DNA of 64,000 nucleotides from assembly GCF_003019675.1 (NCBI RefSeq), contig NZ_CP028105.1, forward strand, positions 2,930,282-2,994,281, given 5' to 3'. Origin of the DNA: Fusobacterium ulcerans. GTDB lineage: Bacteria > Fusobacteriota > Fusobacteriia > Fusobacteriales > Fusobacteriaceae. The notes beneath the pieces were generated by a model. That model was given only the letters and a program-made list of their open reading frames with translations, was not told where the DNA came from and made no database searches. A program made the translations under genes and the position numbers. This document shows positions 9,265-18,921 of the stretch, in pieces; position 1 is the stretch's first letter, and the number at the start of each line of letters is the position of its first letter.

Positions 9265-9894
9265 ATGGAAAATATATTAGAAACAATTTCAGCAAAACTT
9301 ATAAAAGGTGAAAGTATAGAAGAGCTGACACAGGAAGCTCTTGATAAAGGAATTTCTCCAAAGGATATCCTGACTAAGTCGTTGCTGGAAGGAATGACTA
9401 GAGCAGGTGAAATGTTTAAAGAAAAAACTCTTACTATGTATGATGTATTGGAATCTGCAAAGAATATGGAAAAGAGTGTAAAAATATTAAAACCTCTTCT
9501 TAGAGACGAAGATATAGTAAAAAAAGGAAAAATATTAACAGCAAGCGTACAGGGAGATTTTCATGATATAGGAAAAAATCTATGTATATTAATGCTGGAA
9601 AGTAACGGATTTCAAGTGATAGATATGGGAGTAGATGTACCACAAGAAAAAATAGAGGAGTGTATAAAAAAAGAGTCTCCTGATATATTAATGCTTTCAG
9701 CAATGATTGCTCCAACAATGGAAGTTATGAAAATGACTATTGAATATCTAAGAGAAAAGGGAGTAACTAAAGACTTAAAGATAATGGTAGGAGGAGCTCC
9801 TTTGACTGAAGAGACAGCAAAAAGTATGGGTGCTACATATTCAGCAGATGCAGTGAGTGCAGTAGAAGTCGCAGAAAAATTATTAAATGTATAA
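9265..9894 (+). CDS. Corrinoid (B12-binding) methyltransferase protein, MtbC/MttC-like
   Basis: A 209-residue cytoplasmic protein with the two domains of small corrinoid proteins: an N-terminal helical cap (about residues 1-88) and a Rossmann-type B12 domain. The lower-ligand motif GDFHDIGKN (DxHxxG) is intact, as are the later SAMI and GGAPL segments. Family members shuttle methyl groups between a substrate methyltransferase (methylamines, methanol, glycine betaine) and an acceptor protein. No methyltransferase, activase or B12 uptake gene lies nearby, so the substrate is unknown. The ATG at 9265 has GAGGTG six bases upstream; a GTG at 9256 lies within that site. Confidence 0.88.
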   Translation: MENILETISAKLIKGESIEELTQEALDKGISPKDILTKSLLEGMTRAGEMFKEKTLTMYDVLESAKNMEKSVKILKPLLRDEDIVKKGKILTASVQGDFHDIGKNLCILMLESNGFQVIDMGVDVPQEKIEECIKKESPDILMLSAMIAPTMEVMKMTIEYLREKGVTKDLKIMVGGAPLTEETAKSMGATYSADAVSAVEVAEKLLNV

Positions 9895-9965
9895 AAAAAG
9901 AAGCTTTTACTTTTATGAAAGAGACTATGTATTTTTTTATTAAAAATTATTAAATGTATAAAAAA
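9875..9965 (+). repeat. 24-bp direct repeat of the 3' end of the corrinoid gene
   Basis: Bases 9875-9898, which include the last codons and stop of the corrinoid gene, recur at 9942-9965, 67 bases downstream. This looks like a small duplication of the gene's tail. Confidence 0.6.
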
Positions 9966-9966
9966 G

Positions 9967-10005
9967 CTGAGTAACATTTAAAAAAATGTTTTACTCAGTT
10001 TTTTT
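9967..10005 (+). terminator. Rho-independent terminator
   Basis: CTGAGTAACAT pairs with ATGTTTTACTCAG (with a small bulge), followed by seven T. Confidence 0.8.
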
Positions 10006-10587
10006 ATTATAGAAAAATCTATAGAAATTTAATTTGAAAAATCTTTTGAAGCATTCAAGTAAGAAATAAGAACTTATAAAAATTTTTTATTTATTATTTT
10101 TATAAAATATTTAAAAATAAAATATATATTTTTTTTAAGAACAATTGATTTTCATATTAAAATACAAGGGTTTAAAACTTTAATTAAAGGTTATTATTGA
10201 AATCATAAAAAAAAACAATTCATTATATAAGTATATATAATGTGAATATATGCAATATAAAAATAGAATTATGTAAAAAAAAATTAGAATTATAGAATAT
10301 AAAAAATTAATGAAAAAATATAAAATATATTTTTTAGAACTAAAATTATTAAAAAAAGTTCTACTATAGTAAATTAAATTTTAATATTTATCTCTATAAG
10401 ATTAAAAATTAAAATAATTGAAATTAAAATAATTACATCTTTTTATTATAAATAAAGCTGTATATGAAAAGAGATTAAATAAGGTTATATTATAAATACA
10501 AAGTAATAAATATCAAAAAATCAGCACATATATAAAAATTATAATTACTTAAAGAAAAAGAAATTAAAAGGTTGAATAGGGGGAAAT
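10006..10587. other. Long, extremely AT-rich non-coding region
   Basis: About 580 bases made almost only of A and T runs, with no supported gene. It ends with a GGGGG-type ribosome site (10579-10583) for the autotransporter-OmpA gene. Several TATAAT-like strings occur by composition, so no promoter is called. Such AT-rich upstream DNA can be curved or bound by nucleoid proteins, but nothing specific is visible. Confidence 0.5.
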
Positions 10588-13500
10588 ATGAATGAAAAAA
10601 TAAAAAGATTAATTGTAGTATTAAGCTTAATTTTTATAATTATTGTTATTAATACAATGACATTAATGGCAAGCGATAATTCTATTGATGTAGTTGGAAA
10701 TGTAGATTTTACAACTAATAGTAATTTAGATATTTTCAATATAGGTGAAAACAATGTTAATAAACTTTGGGGGATTAGAAATTTAGGAGTGGGTAATGTT
10801 GAGGTAAAAAATATTAAAATTGATGTTAATAGTGGAAATAATACTATTGATACTGAAGTTAAAGGAATTTGGAATGGAAATCTTGTAGCAGGAAATTTTA
10901 CTGCCCATGATATCAATTTAACTTTAAAAAATACTACTAATTTCTCTACTTGGGGAATAGAGCAAAGAATGGGAACATTTAAAGTTAATAATATTATAAT
11001 GAATTTAACAGATACTGGAACAGGAGAACTTTATGGTATTTTAAATGCTAATGGGAGCAATTTTGGTGCTAAAAATATAAAAATAATAGGAAATATAGAT
11101 GGAAATTTTATTGGAATTACTAATAAATGGGGGAATTCAAAACTTTCTGCTAATGATATTTTTATTGATGGAACGGGAAAATATTATATGGTAGGAATTG
11201 AAAATTTGACAGCAAATGAAATAAAAAATTTGAATAATGTTACTATTAATTTAAATAAAAAACAAAATGGTGGCTCAACTATGACTGGATTAGAAAATAG
11301 TAATAGTAATTTTAATGCTGATAATATAAATATCATTCTAAATAATTCTAATGGAACATCAAAAACTACAGGAATTAATTTAGGTGGACAACATACGGTT
11401 AGTACTATTGGTAATTTAAATTTAGATATCAAAGGCAGTGGAGTTGGAGATTATGCAGTAGGAGTAAATGGCCATACATCAGTAAATGGAAACTTAAACT
11501 TAATAATAAAAAATGAAAATAACACACAAAGTGATAAAGTAACAGGAATTACAGGAAAAACTGTAGTAAATGGAGATGTATTTTTAAAACTTGTAAGTGG
11601 AGGTCAACATGGATATGGTTTTATGCAAAGAGCAGAGTTAAAAGGTAGAAATAATCTTATTGAAGTTAGTTCTCATAAAGATGAAAGAGTAATTAATGGG
11701 TGGCTACATTTATCTACTTTCTATGATGATTCTCTATTTGCAGATGATTCTGTTACAAATATAGTTATGGATGCTAAAACAGTAGGAAATAATAAATTAG
11801 TTTATGCTATAAGTAATTATGGAAAAGTTGAATTAGGAAAAAATGCTGTTTTAAATATTAATATTGATGGACAAAATTCTAGTATTGCGAACACTGGAAC
11901 TACAAAATACCAAGGAGGAATTTTTGCTATTTTATCTAATTCAGGTGTAAGTGATCTTAAAGAAGGTTCTCAAACTAATATAATAGTTAAAGGAGCTGAA
12001 GTTAATAATAATGGATATTTAGGTACAGTTGGTATAGGTGGAAGTATTAATGCAGTTGGAGATATTAATGTAAATATATTAAGCAAAAATGGAATTGGAC
12101 TTAGAGTTGCAGCAAGAAATGAAAAACAAATTTATACTGGAAATACTATTGTTAATAGTAACAATGGTTATGCTCTTGGTTTGGTAGATCTTTTTGAAGG
12201 AAAATCAGCTGAAATAAGAATTAATCCTGCTGATGGAAAAAAAGTCCAGTTAGCAGGGGACTTAAAACATTTCACTACTGATGATACTCTTTTGTCTCTT
12301 ATTGATGTTAATTTTAAAACAGCTGATTCTTTTTTGACTGGAGCTAGTTTAGGTGTTAATAGTATAAATAATAGGAAGACAAAACTTAATTTTGAAAATA
12401 ATTCTTATTGGAATGTAACATCTGATAGTATTGTAAGTGATTTATCACTTAATAAAGGAATAATTAACATGTCACATAAAAATGATAGACAGAAAATAGA
12501 TATAGAAAATATATTAGGTAACAGTGGAACTTTCATAATGGATATTTCAACTAATGATATTAATCAGCAAGGTGGTGAAACAGATTTTTTAAGTATTAAA
12601 AATGCTGATTACTCCCAAAAACATTTTATAAAAATTGGAAGCAGCTCTATAAATGCATTGAATAATTATGATTTTGATAACAAAAATTCTGATAATGCAA
12701 TTTGGATATCTGATACAAATACAAATGTTATTTTTGAAGGAGAAGAATTTGAAAGTATAGGAAATATATATAATTATGCTCTAGAACTTGATAAAAATCT
12801 AAGGACTGATACAAATAATTCAAGTAATGGAGACAATTGGTATATTACAGGTCTAAAGAAGAAAGAAAATGAAGTTACAGAAACCATTGAAGATGATATG
12901 ACACTTTACTATATGAATGCAGCTATGGCAAGAATAGAAATGGATACTCTTCATAAACGTTTAGGTGATATTCGTAACTATGATACTGAAGAGGGAGTAT
13001 GGGCAAGAGTTCTTTCTGGACAAATGGAATACGATAAGTCAGGTTATTTAAAAAACAACTATACTATGGTTCAAGCTGGATACGATAAGAGCAAAGCTTC
13101 TGAAAATGGAATATGGTTTACTGGATTTGGCATTCATCACAGAAAAGGAAAAATAGATTTTAGAAATGGTGATGGAGAAAATAGAAGTCTTGGTTTATCT
13201 CTATATAAATCATGGGCAGGATATAATGGGCAATATTTTGATATTATAGGAAAATATAGTCATATAGACAATGAGTATAAAAGTTTTAATAAAATAAATG
13301 AGAAAATGGAAGCTGATTATAATACTTGGAGTGGAAGTTTAAGTATTGAATATGGAAAGAAAAAATGGAGTGATAATAAAAAATGGTATATTCAGCCTAA
13401 TACACAATTAAACTATACTTATGTAAATGGACAAAATTATAAAACAAGTTCTGGAGTAAGAGCAGAACAAAAAAATATTAATAGTCTAATAGGAAAAGCT

Positions 13501-14184
13501 GGAATTTATGCAGGCCATGAATTTGAAAAAAGTAATCACTTTATAAAAGTTGCTATTCTTCATGAATTTATGGGAGATTATGGAGTTGATATAAAAGGAA
13601 AGGATGCTGAATTAAGAAAAAGAGCTGATGGCAAAGATAGTTGGTTTGAAATTGGAATAGGTGGAGATTTCAAGGTTGGAAAAACTGATTCTATGAATGT
13701 ATATTATGAAATTGAAAGAACATATGGAAGCGATTTTGAAACTAATTGGCAGGCAAGCATAGGTATAAGATATAGATTTAATAAATTAAGTGATCTGCTT
13801 CCTGCTTCAAGCCCAAAACCAGTTGAAAATCCTGTTATTAAATATACAATGACTGGAAAAAATCATTTTTCATTTGATGAATCATCTTTAACAGAAGATG
13901 GAAAAAAAGTAATAAGAAAAATATCTGAAGAAATAGATAAAAATAGTAAAAGAGGAATATTAACAATAGAAGGCCATACAGATTCTATTGGAACAACAGA
14001 ATATAATCAAAAGCTTTCAGAAAAAAGAGCAGAATCTGTAGAAAAAGAATTTAAAGAAAATTTAAAAACAGAAATAAAATATGAAACAAAAGGATATGGA
14101 AAAAGCAGACCAGTAGCAGATAATAAGATAGCAGAGGGTAGAGCTAAAAATAGAAGAGTTGACATTAAATTTAATGAAAATTAA
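10588..14184 (+). CDS. Autotransporter with C-terminal OmpA peptidoglycan-binding domain
   Basis: A 1198-residue surface protein with an unusual order. A signal peptide (residues 1-29, ending LMASDN) is followed by a long Asn/Ile/Gly-rich beta-helix passenger (about 35-765). An autotransporter barrel (about 771-1070) opens with LYYMNAAMARIEMDTLHKRL and closes with GIRYRF. A proline-containing linker leads to an OmpA/MotB-like domain (about 1083-1198) with the HTDSIGTTEYNQKLSEKRA signature and a final RAKNRRVDI segment. The OmpA domain would sit in the periplasm and tie the barrel to peptidoglycan, while the passenger is exposed outside. It is monocistronic with an intact frame. Confidence 0.87.
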   Translation: MNEKIKRLIVVLSLIFIIIVINTMTLMASDNSIDVVGNVDFTTNSNLDIFNIGENNVNKLWGIRNLGVGNVEVKNIKIDVNSGNNTIDTEVKGIWNGNLVAGNFTAHDINLTLKNTTNFSTWGIEQRMGTFKVNNIIMNLTDTGTGELYGILNANGSNFGAKNIKIIGNIDGNFIGITNKWGNSKLSANDIFIDGTGKYYMVGIENLTANEIKNLNNVTINLNKKQNGGSTMTGLENSNSNFNADNINIILNNSNGTSKTTGINLGGQHTVSTIGNLNLDIKGSGVGDYAVGVNGHTSVNGNLNLIIKNENNTQSDKVTGITGKTVVNGDVFLKLVSGGQHGYGFMQRAELKGRNNLIEVSSHKDERVINGWLHLSTFYDDSLFADDSVTNIVMDAKTVGNNKLVYAISNYGKVELGKNAVLNINIDGQNSSIANTGTTKYQGGIFAILSNSGVSDLKEGSQTNIIVKGAEVNNNGYLGTVGIGGSINAVGDINVNILSKNGIGLRVAARNEKQIYTGNTIVNSNNGYALGLVDLFEGKSAEIRINPADGKKVQLAGDLKHFTTDDTLLSLIDVNFKTADSFLTGASLGVNSINNRKTKLNFENNSYWNVTSDSIVSDLSLNKGIINMSHKNDRQKIDIENILGNSGTFIMDISTNDINQQGGETDFLSIKNADYSQKHFIKIGSSSINALNNYDFDNKNSDNAIWISDTNTNVIFEGEEFESIGNIYNYALELDKNLRTDTNNSSNGDNWYITGLKKKENEVTETIEDDMTLYYMNAAMARIEMDTLHKRLGDIRNYDTEEGVWARVLSGQMEYDKSGYLKNNYTMVQAGYDKSKASENGIWFTGFGIHHRKGKIDFRNGDGENRSLGLSLYKSWAGYNGQYFDIIGKYSHIDNEYKSFNKINEKMEADYNTWSGSLSIEYGKKKWSDNKKWYIQPNTQLNYTYVNGQNYKTSSGVRAEQKNINSLIGKAGIYAGHEFEKSNHFIKVAILHEFMGDYGVDIKGKDAELRKRADGKDSWFEIGIGGDFKVGKTDSMNVYYEIERTYGSDFETNWQASIGIRYRFNKLSDLLPASSPKPVENPVIKYTMTGKNHFSFDESSLTEDGKKVIRKISEEIDKNSKRGILTIEGHTDSIGTTEYNQKLSEKRAESVEKEFKENLKTEIKYETKGYGKSRPVADNKIAEGRAKNRRVDIKFNEN

Positions 14185-14434
14185 AAAAGTAGTTTTTGTA
14201 ATTATAAACAAATAAACAAGCAAACATATTTTCTAAAAATTAAATTTATAGAATATAAATATTTTTAAAAAGAAAAAATAATTATAAAAATATGTACAGA
14301 AGGAAAGGGGTTAGAAACTAGAGTGGAAAGATTATTTATAGATACTGAAAAAGGATATTTAATGACACATAAATAAACATAATTGTTATTTAAGAAGATG
14401 AAAATTTTGAAAAAAGGAAGAGGAAAACAAAAAA

Positions 14435-14458
14435 GCTGCCAATTAGCAGCTTTTTTTT
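14435..14458 (+). terminator. Rho-independent terminator at the left end of IS200 copy 2
   Basis: GCTGC (14435-14439) pairs with GCAGC (14446-14450), followed by eight T. It lies about 250 bases after the autotransporter stop; the stretch between (14185-14434) shows no gene. The IS starts 2-3 bases after the T run. Confidence 0.75.
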
Positions 14459-14460
14459 AA

Positions 14461-15187
14461 TTGTATAAAAAAACCACTTGCTAAGCGAGTGGTACAAAAA
14501 AGCCGGAAGGCTATGCTTAGAAAATAAAAGCTCCTTTGATATAATTAATTAGGTTTGCCGGCCGATTAACTAATCAAAGGAGGTCATAAAATGTATGACA
14601 ATAATAGTCTATCACATACAACATGGAATTGTAAATATCATATCATATTCGCACCAAAATATAGAAGGCAGGTAATATATGGAAAAATCAAAGGAGATAT
14701 AGGGCAGATATTAAGAAAACTCTGCGAATTTAAAGGAGTAGAAATAATAGAGGCTAATGCCTGTAAAGACCATATACATATGTTGGTAAGTATACCTCCG
14801 AAAATAAGCATATCAAGTTTTATGGGATATTTGAAAGGGAAAAGTTCATTGATGATATTTGATAAACATGCAAATTTAAAATATAAATATGGGAATAGAC
14901 ATTTTTGGTGTAGAGGATATTATGTTGATACAGTAGGAAGAAATAAAGAAAGGATCGCAAAATATATAAGAGAACAGTTGCAAGAAGATATAGCGAATGA
15001 TCAATTGACATTGAAAGAGTATATAGATCCTTTCGGAGAAAAAACAAACTAAAGCACACCAGCTACTTAAGTAGCTGAATGAAGAATTACGCGGTTGGCA
15101 AACCATTCAGTAAGGCTTAAGCCTAAGCTAGTACCATACCCTTATAGGGTGGAGCAAACCACCACTTGAAGTGGTGGTTTGTGATTA
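14461..15187 (+). mobile_element. IS200-type insertion sequence, copy 2
   Basis: A second copy of the element at 3879-4605, apparently identical throughout, in the same orientation and 10,582 bp away. Both end hairpins and the ribosome-site stem are present. The right boundary touches the stop codon of the MipA/OmpV gene, whose TAA (complement of 15185-15187) lies in the last shared bases. The element therefore sits immediately beyond the last codon of that gene without disrupting it. Confidence 0.92.
14591..15052 (+). CDS. tnpA: IS200-type Y1 (HUH) transposase TnpA, copy 2
   Basis: 153 residues, identical to the transposase at 4009-4470. It has the HUH motif in DHIHML and the catalytic Tyr in GYYVDTVG. 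The ribosome binding site is again buried in a perfect 10-bp stem (14531-14540 with 14573-14582). It should be functional, so either copy could supply transposase for both elements. Confidence 0.95.
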   Translation: MYDNNSLSHTTWNCKYHIIFAPKYRRQVIYGKIKGDIGQILRKLCEFKGVEIIEANACKDHIHMLVSIPPKISISSFMGYLKGKSSLMIFDKHANLKYKYGNRHFWCRGYYVDTVGRNKERIAKYIREQLQEDIANDQLTLKEYIDPFGEKTN

Positions 15188-15955
15188 AAATGAGTATTTC
15201 ACTCCAGCTCCAACCATGATAAGTTTGTTGCTGTCAATGATAGGTGAATCTCCAATATCTGAAGAGAATCTATCAGCAGACAAGAAAGCTAAAAGCGTAA
15301 TCTTGTCATTTAGATAATATTCAGCAGCTAAGCTAAGCCCAAGAGAATAAGCTGTATCTGGTGAATAAGTATCAGTAATCTTATCTTTTACCTCGTTGCT
15401 ATCTATTCCGAAGTAATAATCAACATAATTAGATGAATAAATAGTTGCTCCGAAAGATGGAATTAAAGTAAAGTTGTCAGTAACTCTATAAGGTTTAATT
15501 ATACGAGTAGTTCCTTTAATACCTCTTTCACCACCAGAAAATGCAACTACAGCAGTCATATCATAAAAATTTAAATTATATGATAACAACATTCCAACTG
15601 CTACTTGTGGTTTTCTGTCATCAATAGATCTGTATCCACGATCCAGCTTACTTCCTTTTATAGGAAAACCATCAAAAGGATTTACAAATAATGACAGAGT
15701 AAAATCGTCTTCACTATACATATCATATCCCATAGTTACTCCAGCTATATAGAAATCATCATATCTGACATCAAAAACAGGAATAGGATAAGTAAGAGAA
15801 TCTCCTTTAAAAAAGTGGTTGGTAACACCTACAGCACCACCAATTTGAAACTTATTTTTATTCTGTACCAAAGCTTTAACTTGAAGCTCACTTTGAGCTA
15901 AGCTTAGAGACGAACATAAAATAAAAGTCGACAGTAATGTAATCATTTTCTTCAT
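15185..15955 (-). CDS. MipA/OmpV-family outer membrane protein
   Basis: A 256-residue protein with a cleavable signal peptide (MKKMITLLSTFILCSSLSLA) and a beta-barrel pattern of alternating residues. It ends in GAGVKYSF, with the terminal Phe recognised by the Bam machinery. The segments IGGAVGVTNHFFKG and YPIPVFDVRYDDFYI are typical of MipA/OmpV proteins, which act as outer-membrane scaffolds or porins. The ATG at 15955 is chosen for its GGGGAGG site; the frame extends further upstream into the preceding gene. It is the last gene of a probable operon, 22 bases after the glycosyltransferase-deacetylase gene. Confidence 0.83.
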   Translation of the reverse strand: MKKMITLLSTFILCSSLSLAQSELQVKALVQNKNKFQIGGAVGVTNHFFKGDSLTYPIPVFDVRYDDFYIAGVTMGYDMYSEDDFTLSLFVNPFDGFPIKGSKLDRGYRSIDDRKPQVAVGMLLSYNLNFYDMTAVVAFSGGERGIKGTTRIIKPYRVTDNFTLIPSFGATIYSSNYVDYYFGIDSNEVKDKITDTYSPDTAYSLGLSLAAEYYLNDKITLLAFLSADRFSSDIGDSPIIDSNKLIMVGAGVKYSF

Positions 15956-15977
15956 TAAAAAAACCTCCCCAGTAAAA

Positions 15978-17780
15978 TTACGACTTAGATGATTTTTGTT
16001 CTCTTCTAAGTTTAATAAAATTATAATTTCCGTGTACCTTTCTCTTGAAACTAAGCATATTGTTTGTTGGGAATATACCAATTCTTCTAATTTGAAATAA
16101 ATCTTCCGAAAAAGATAAATCTCCTGAATCAGTTGCTACAGCAAAAGAATAACCAGTTTCTTTAACAAACTCTTTTACTTCTTCATTAAGATCGCCGTAA
16201 GGATAAGCAAAACATACAAGTTTTTCTCCCAGTTTTCCTTCTAAAAATTCAGTAGATTTAGTTATTTCTTCTTTTGCCTGCTCAAAGGGCATATGAGCAA
16301 GTTTTTGGTGAGTCATAGTATGCCCGCCAAATTCTATTCCATACTCCTGCATTTCCTTTATCATATCCCATGTCATAAGCGGGAACTCTTTTTCAGGATT
16401 TTCAGGAACTTCAACATCCCATTTATTGTAATTCAAGTGCGATACTAAATATATAATACAATTAAATTGATATTTTTTCAAGATGGGAAATGCAATTTTA
16501 TAATTATCTTCATAACCATCATCAAAAGTAAGTATTATATATTTTTTACCATTATTAAATCTATTTCTATAATTCAGCTTTAAAAGCTCTTTAAAAGTTA
16601 TAGGCTCATAATTCTTTTCTTTAAGATATTTCATATGCTCATCAAATTTTTTAGCAGTGATATAAGTTCCATGAACACCGCCTTCACTTTCATCATTAAC
16701 TACTCTGTGGTACATTATCACAGGAATATCATATTTTCTTTTAAGTACATATGATCTGGCATATATCTTTTCGATTTTATCTGTAATTATATTAAGATCA
16801 AATTCATTTTCTACATTCTTTCTTAATTCAATCAATTCTTTTTCATTAAGATTAAAAGCAGAATGAATATCTTTTTTTATTTGGTCCCAGTTAAAGTTTT
16901 CAGAATTATTAAATTCTATATCACCGAAATTTGAAGCAAGGGCTTCAGTCAGATTTTTTTCATCAATAAGTCCAATATATTTTGCTTCTCCAATAGCGAT
17001 AACTGGTTTACCAGAAAGAATTCCTTCAACAGCAACTCTTCCAGCTCCAATGACAATATCAGATTCTTTTATTTTTTCAGGAACATCATTTACATATCCT
17101 ATAAACTTTATATTTTCATTATTAAAGAATTTTTGGAATTTTTCAGGGATATCTTTTCCGCCAATTAATCTTATTTCCAGATTATCAATATCAGAAAGTA
17201 TTTCCAATAATTTGTAAGCTACTTCTCCCTTTGGACCAGAAAGCCTTCCAATTATAGAAAGAATTTTTTTTCCTTCATCTTTTTTTTGAGGAATAAAAGG
17301 ATAGTCCTCAGTGTTGATAGGATTTCTTAATACTACAGCTTTTTGTGGAGAAACTCCAAGTTCATTAATTAAATGAGTCTCAATATTTTCACATACAGGA
17401 ATAGTCAAATCTCCAAATGCTTTAAATATTTTTCTGCTCAAATGTACTGGCTGTCTTCCATGTGTAGATGTAATAAGAGGTATTCCAGCAATTTTACATG
17501 CTATTTCCGAACTCCATGAAGAAGCTCTCGAGTGAGCATGAACTACATGTATATCATTTTCTTTTATTATTTTTAAAAGAGTCTTAACTTGATTTATACG
17601 TTCTCCAAGTCCTCTTTTATTAAATTCTAATTTTATGTATTTAGCTTTACTTTCTTTTGTAAGAGTATCTGAAACTATAATTACATTGTTTCCTCTTCTG
17701 ATAAGCTCATCACTAAGAGTAACACCGTAAACCTCTGCTCCAGTTACTTCTAGTTGAGAAAGTGCCATAAGAATATTCAT
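15978..17780 (-). CDS. Glycosyltransferase (GT4-like) fused to NodB polysaccharide deacetylase
   Basis: A 600-residue two-domain enzyme. Residues 1-340 resemble a GT-B glycosyltransferase: LEVTGAEVYGVTLSDEL at the N-terminus, VVHAHSRASSW, SIIGRLSGPKGE and GAGRVAVEGILSGKPVIA in the donor-binding half. Residues 355-590 are a NodB deacetylase with LTFDDGYEDN (about 417), the metal-binding HTMTH (about 484) and FAYPYGD. It probably extends and N-deacetylates an amino-sugar surface glycan in the cytoplasm or at the inner membrane; no membrane segment is obvious. It lies in a tight operon between an M29 peptidase and a MipA/OmpV protein. Confidence 0.87.
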   Translation of the reverse strand: MNILMALSQLEVTGAEVYGVTLSDELIRRGNNVIIVSDTLTKESKAKYIKLEFNKRGLGERINQVKTLLKIIKENDIHVVHAHSRASSWSSEIACKIAGIPLITSTHGRQPVHLSRKIFKAFGDLTIPVCENIETHLINELGVSPQKAVVLRNPINTEDYPFIPQKKDEGKKILSIIGRLSGPKGEVAYKLLEILSDIDNLEIRLIGGKDIPEKFQKFFNNENIKFIGYVNDVPEKIKESDIVIGAGRVAVEGILSGKPVIAIGEAKYIGLIDEKNLTEALASNFGDIEFNNSENFNWDQIKKDIHSAFNLNEKELIELRKNVENEFDLNIITDKIEKIYARSYVLKRKYDIPVIMYHRVVNDESEGGVHGTYITAKKFDEHMKYLKEKNYEPITFKELLKLNYRNRFNNGKKYIILTFDDGYEDNYKIAFPILKKYQFNCIIYLVSHLNYNKWDVEVPENPEKEFPLMTWDMIKEMQEYGIEFGGHTMTHQKLAHMPFEQAKEEITKSTEFLEGKLGEKLVCFAYPYGDLNEEVKEFVKETGYSFAVATDSGDLSFSEDLFQIRRIGIFPTNNMLSFKRKVHGNYNFIKLRREQKSSKS

Positions 17781-17796
17781 TATCCCTCCTAGCAGA

Positions 17797-18921
17797 TTAT
17801 TTTAAGTTTTCTGGGTTTAATACTTTTAACTCATCAATAACGAAGATACCATCCTTTCTGATAAGTACATCATCAAACCAGATTTCTCCTCCACCCCATT
17901 CTTCTCTCTGAATTAAAACAAGATCCCAGTGAATACTTGATTTATTACCATTATCAGCAGCCTTGTATGCCTGTCCCGGTGTGAAATGAATACTACCAGC
18001 TATTTTTTCATCAAAAAGAGTATCCTTCATAGGTTTTAAAACATATGGATTTACTCCAATAGCAAACTCTCCAATATATCTTGCACCTTCATCAGTATCT
18101 AAAATCTGATTGATCTTTTCATTATCGTTGCTTGTAGCTTTTATGATTTTACCATCTTTAAATTCAAAAGTTACATTTTCAAATGTAAATCCTTGGTAAT
18201 TAGATGGAGTGTTATATGAAATAACTCCATTTACACTGTCTTTGATAGGAGCAGTATATACTTCACCATCAGGAATATTTCTAAGTCCATAACATTTTAC
18301 ATTTGGAATATTTTTGATAGAAAAAGATATATCAGTACCATTTCCTTTTATTCTTACTTTATCAGTCTTATTTAAGAGTACTGATAAAGATTCCATTGCT
18401 CTTTCCATTTTAGAATAATCAAGACAGCAAACATCAAAATAAAAATCTTCAAATGCTTCAAGTGATGTGCTGGCAAGCTGAGCCATAGAATTATTTGGAT
18501 ATCTAAGCACTACCCATTTAGTATTATTAACTCTTTCTTTTAAATGAACAGGATTAGTAAAATACTCTGAATAAATTTTCATTTTGTCAGCAGCGACATC
18601 TGATAATTCAGTAGAGTTATCAGTTCCTCTGATAGCAATATAAGCGTCCATATCTTTCATTCTTTCAAGTTCATATTTAGCCATCATTTCTATTTGCTCT
18701 TTGCTGCATCCTTTTAATAATTCTCTTAGTATAGTTTGATCTTTATTTGTTACAAATGGATATCCTCCAGCTGCATATGTTTCTTTTATTAAAGCTTTCA
18801 CTAGATTTTTAGAAGCCTCTCCAAAAGATTCTATTAAAACTTTTTCGCCCTTCTGTACTCTGCAAGAATGGCTGATAAGATTTTTTGCTAATTTTTCAAT
18901 TCTTTGATCCACAATATTCAC
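17797..18921 (-). CDS. M29-family aminopeptidase (AmpS/PepS-like)
   Basis: A 374-residue cytoplasmic metallopeptidase. The conserved C-terminal metal ligands are visible in order: DGEVYTAP, YIGEFAIG, GSIHFTPG and SSIHWDLV. M29 enzymes are dimeric and release N-terminal residues from peptides, in keeping with an amino-acid fermenter. The length matches the family. It is the first gene of the leftward cluster, 16 bases before the glycosyltransferase-deacetylase gene, so they are probably co-transcribed without an obvious functional link. Confidence 0.9.
   Translation of the reverse strand: MNIVDQRIEKLAKNLISHSCRVQKGEKVLIESFGEASKNLVKALIKETYAAGGYPFVTNKDQTILRELLKGCSKEQIEMMAKYELERMKDMDAYIAIRGTDNSTELSDVAADKMKIYSEYFTNPVHLKERVNNTKWVVLRYPNNSMAQLASTSLEAFEDFYFDVCCLDYSKMERAMESLSVLLNKTDKVRIKGNGTDISFSIKNIPNVKCYGLRNIPDGEVYTAPIKDSVNGVISYNTPSNYQGFTFENVTFEFKDGKIIKATSNDNEKINQILDTDEGARYIGEFAIGVNPYVLKPMKDTLFDEKIAGSIHFTPGQAYKAADNGNKSSIHWDLVLIQREEWGGGEIWFDDVLIRKDGIFVIDELKVLNPENLK

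Noticed and set aside
14320-14375. A 17-codon GTG frame (VERLFIDTEKGYLMTHK) after the autotransporter
   Set aside because: It is too short, with no homology and no conserved context, although a GGAAAGGGG-like site lies upstream.
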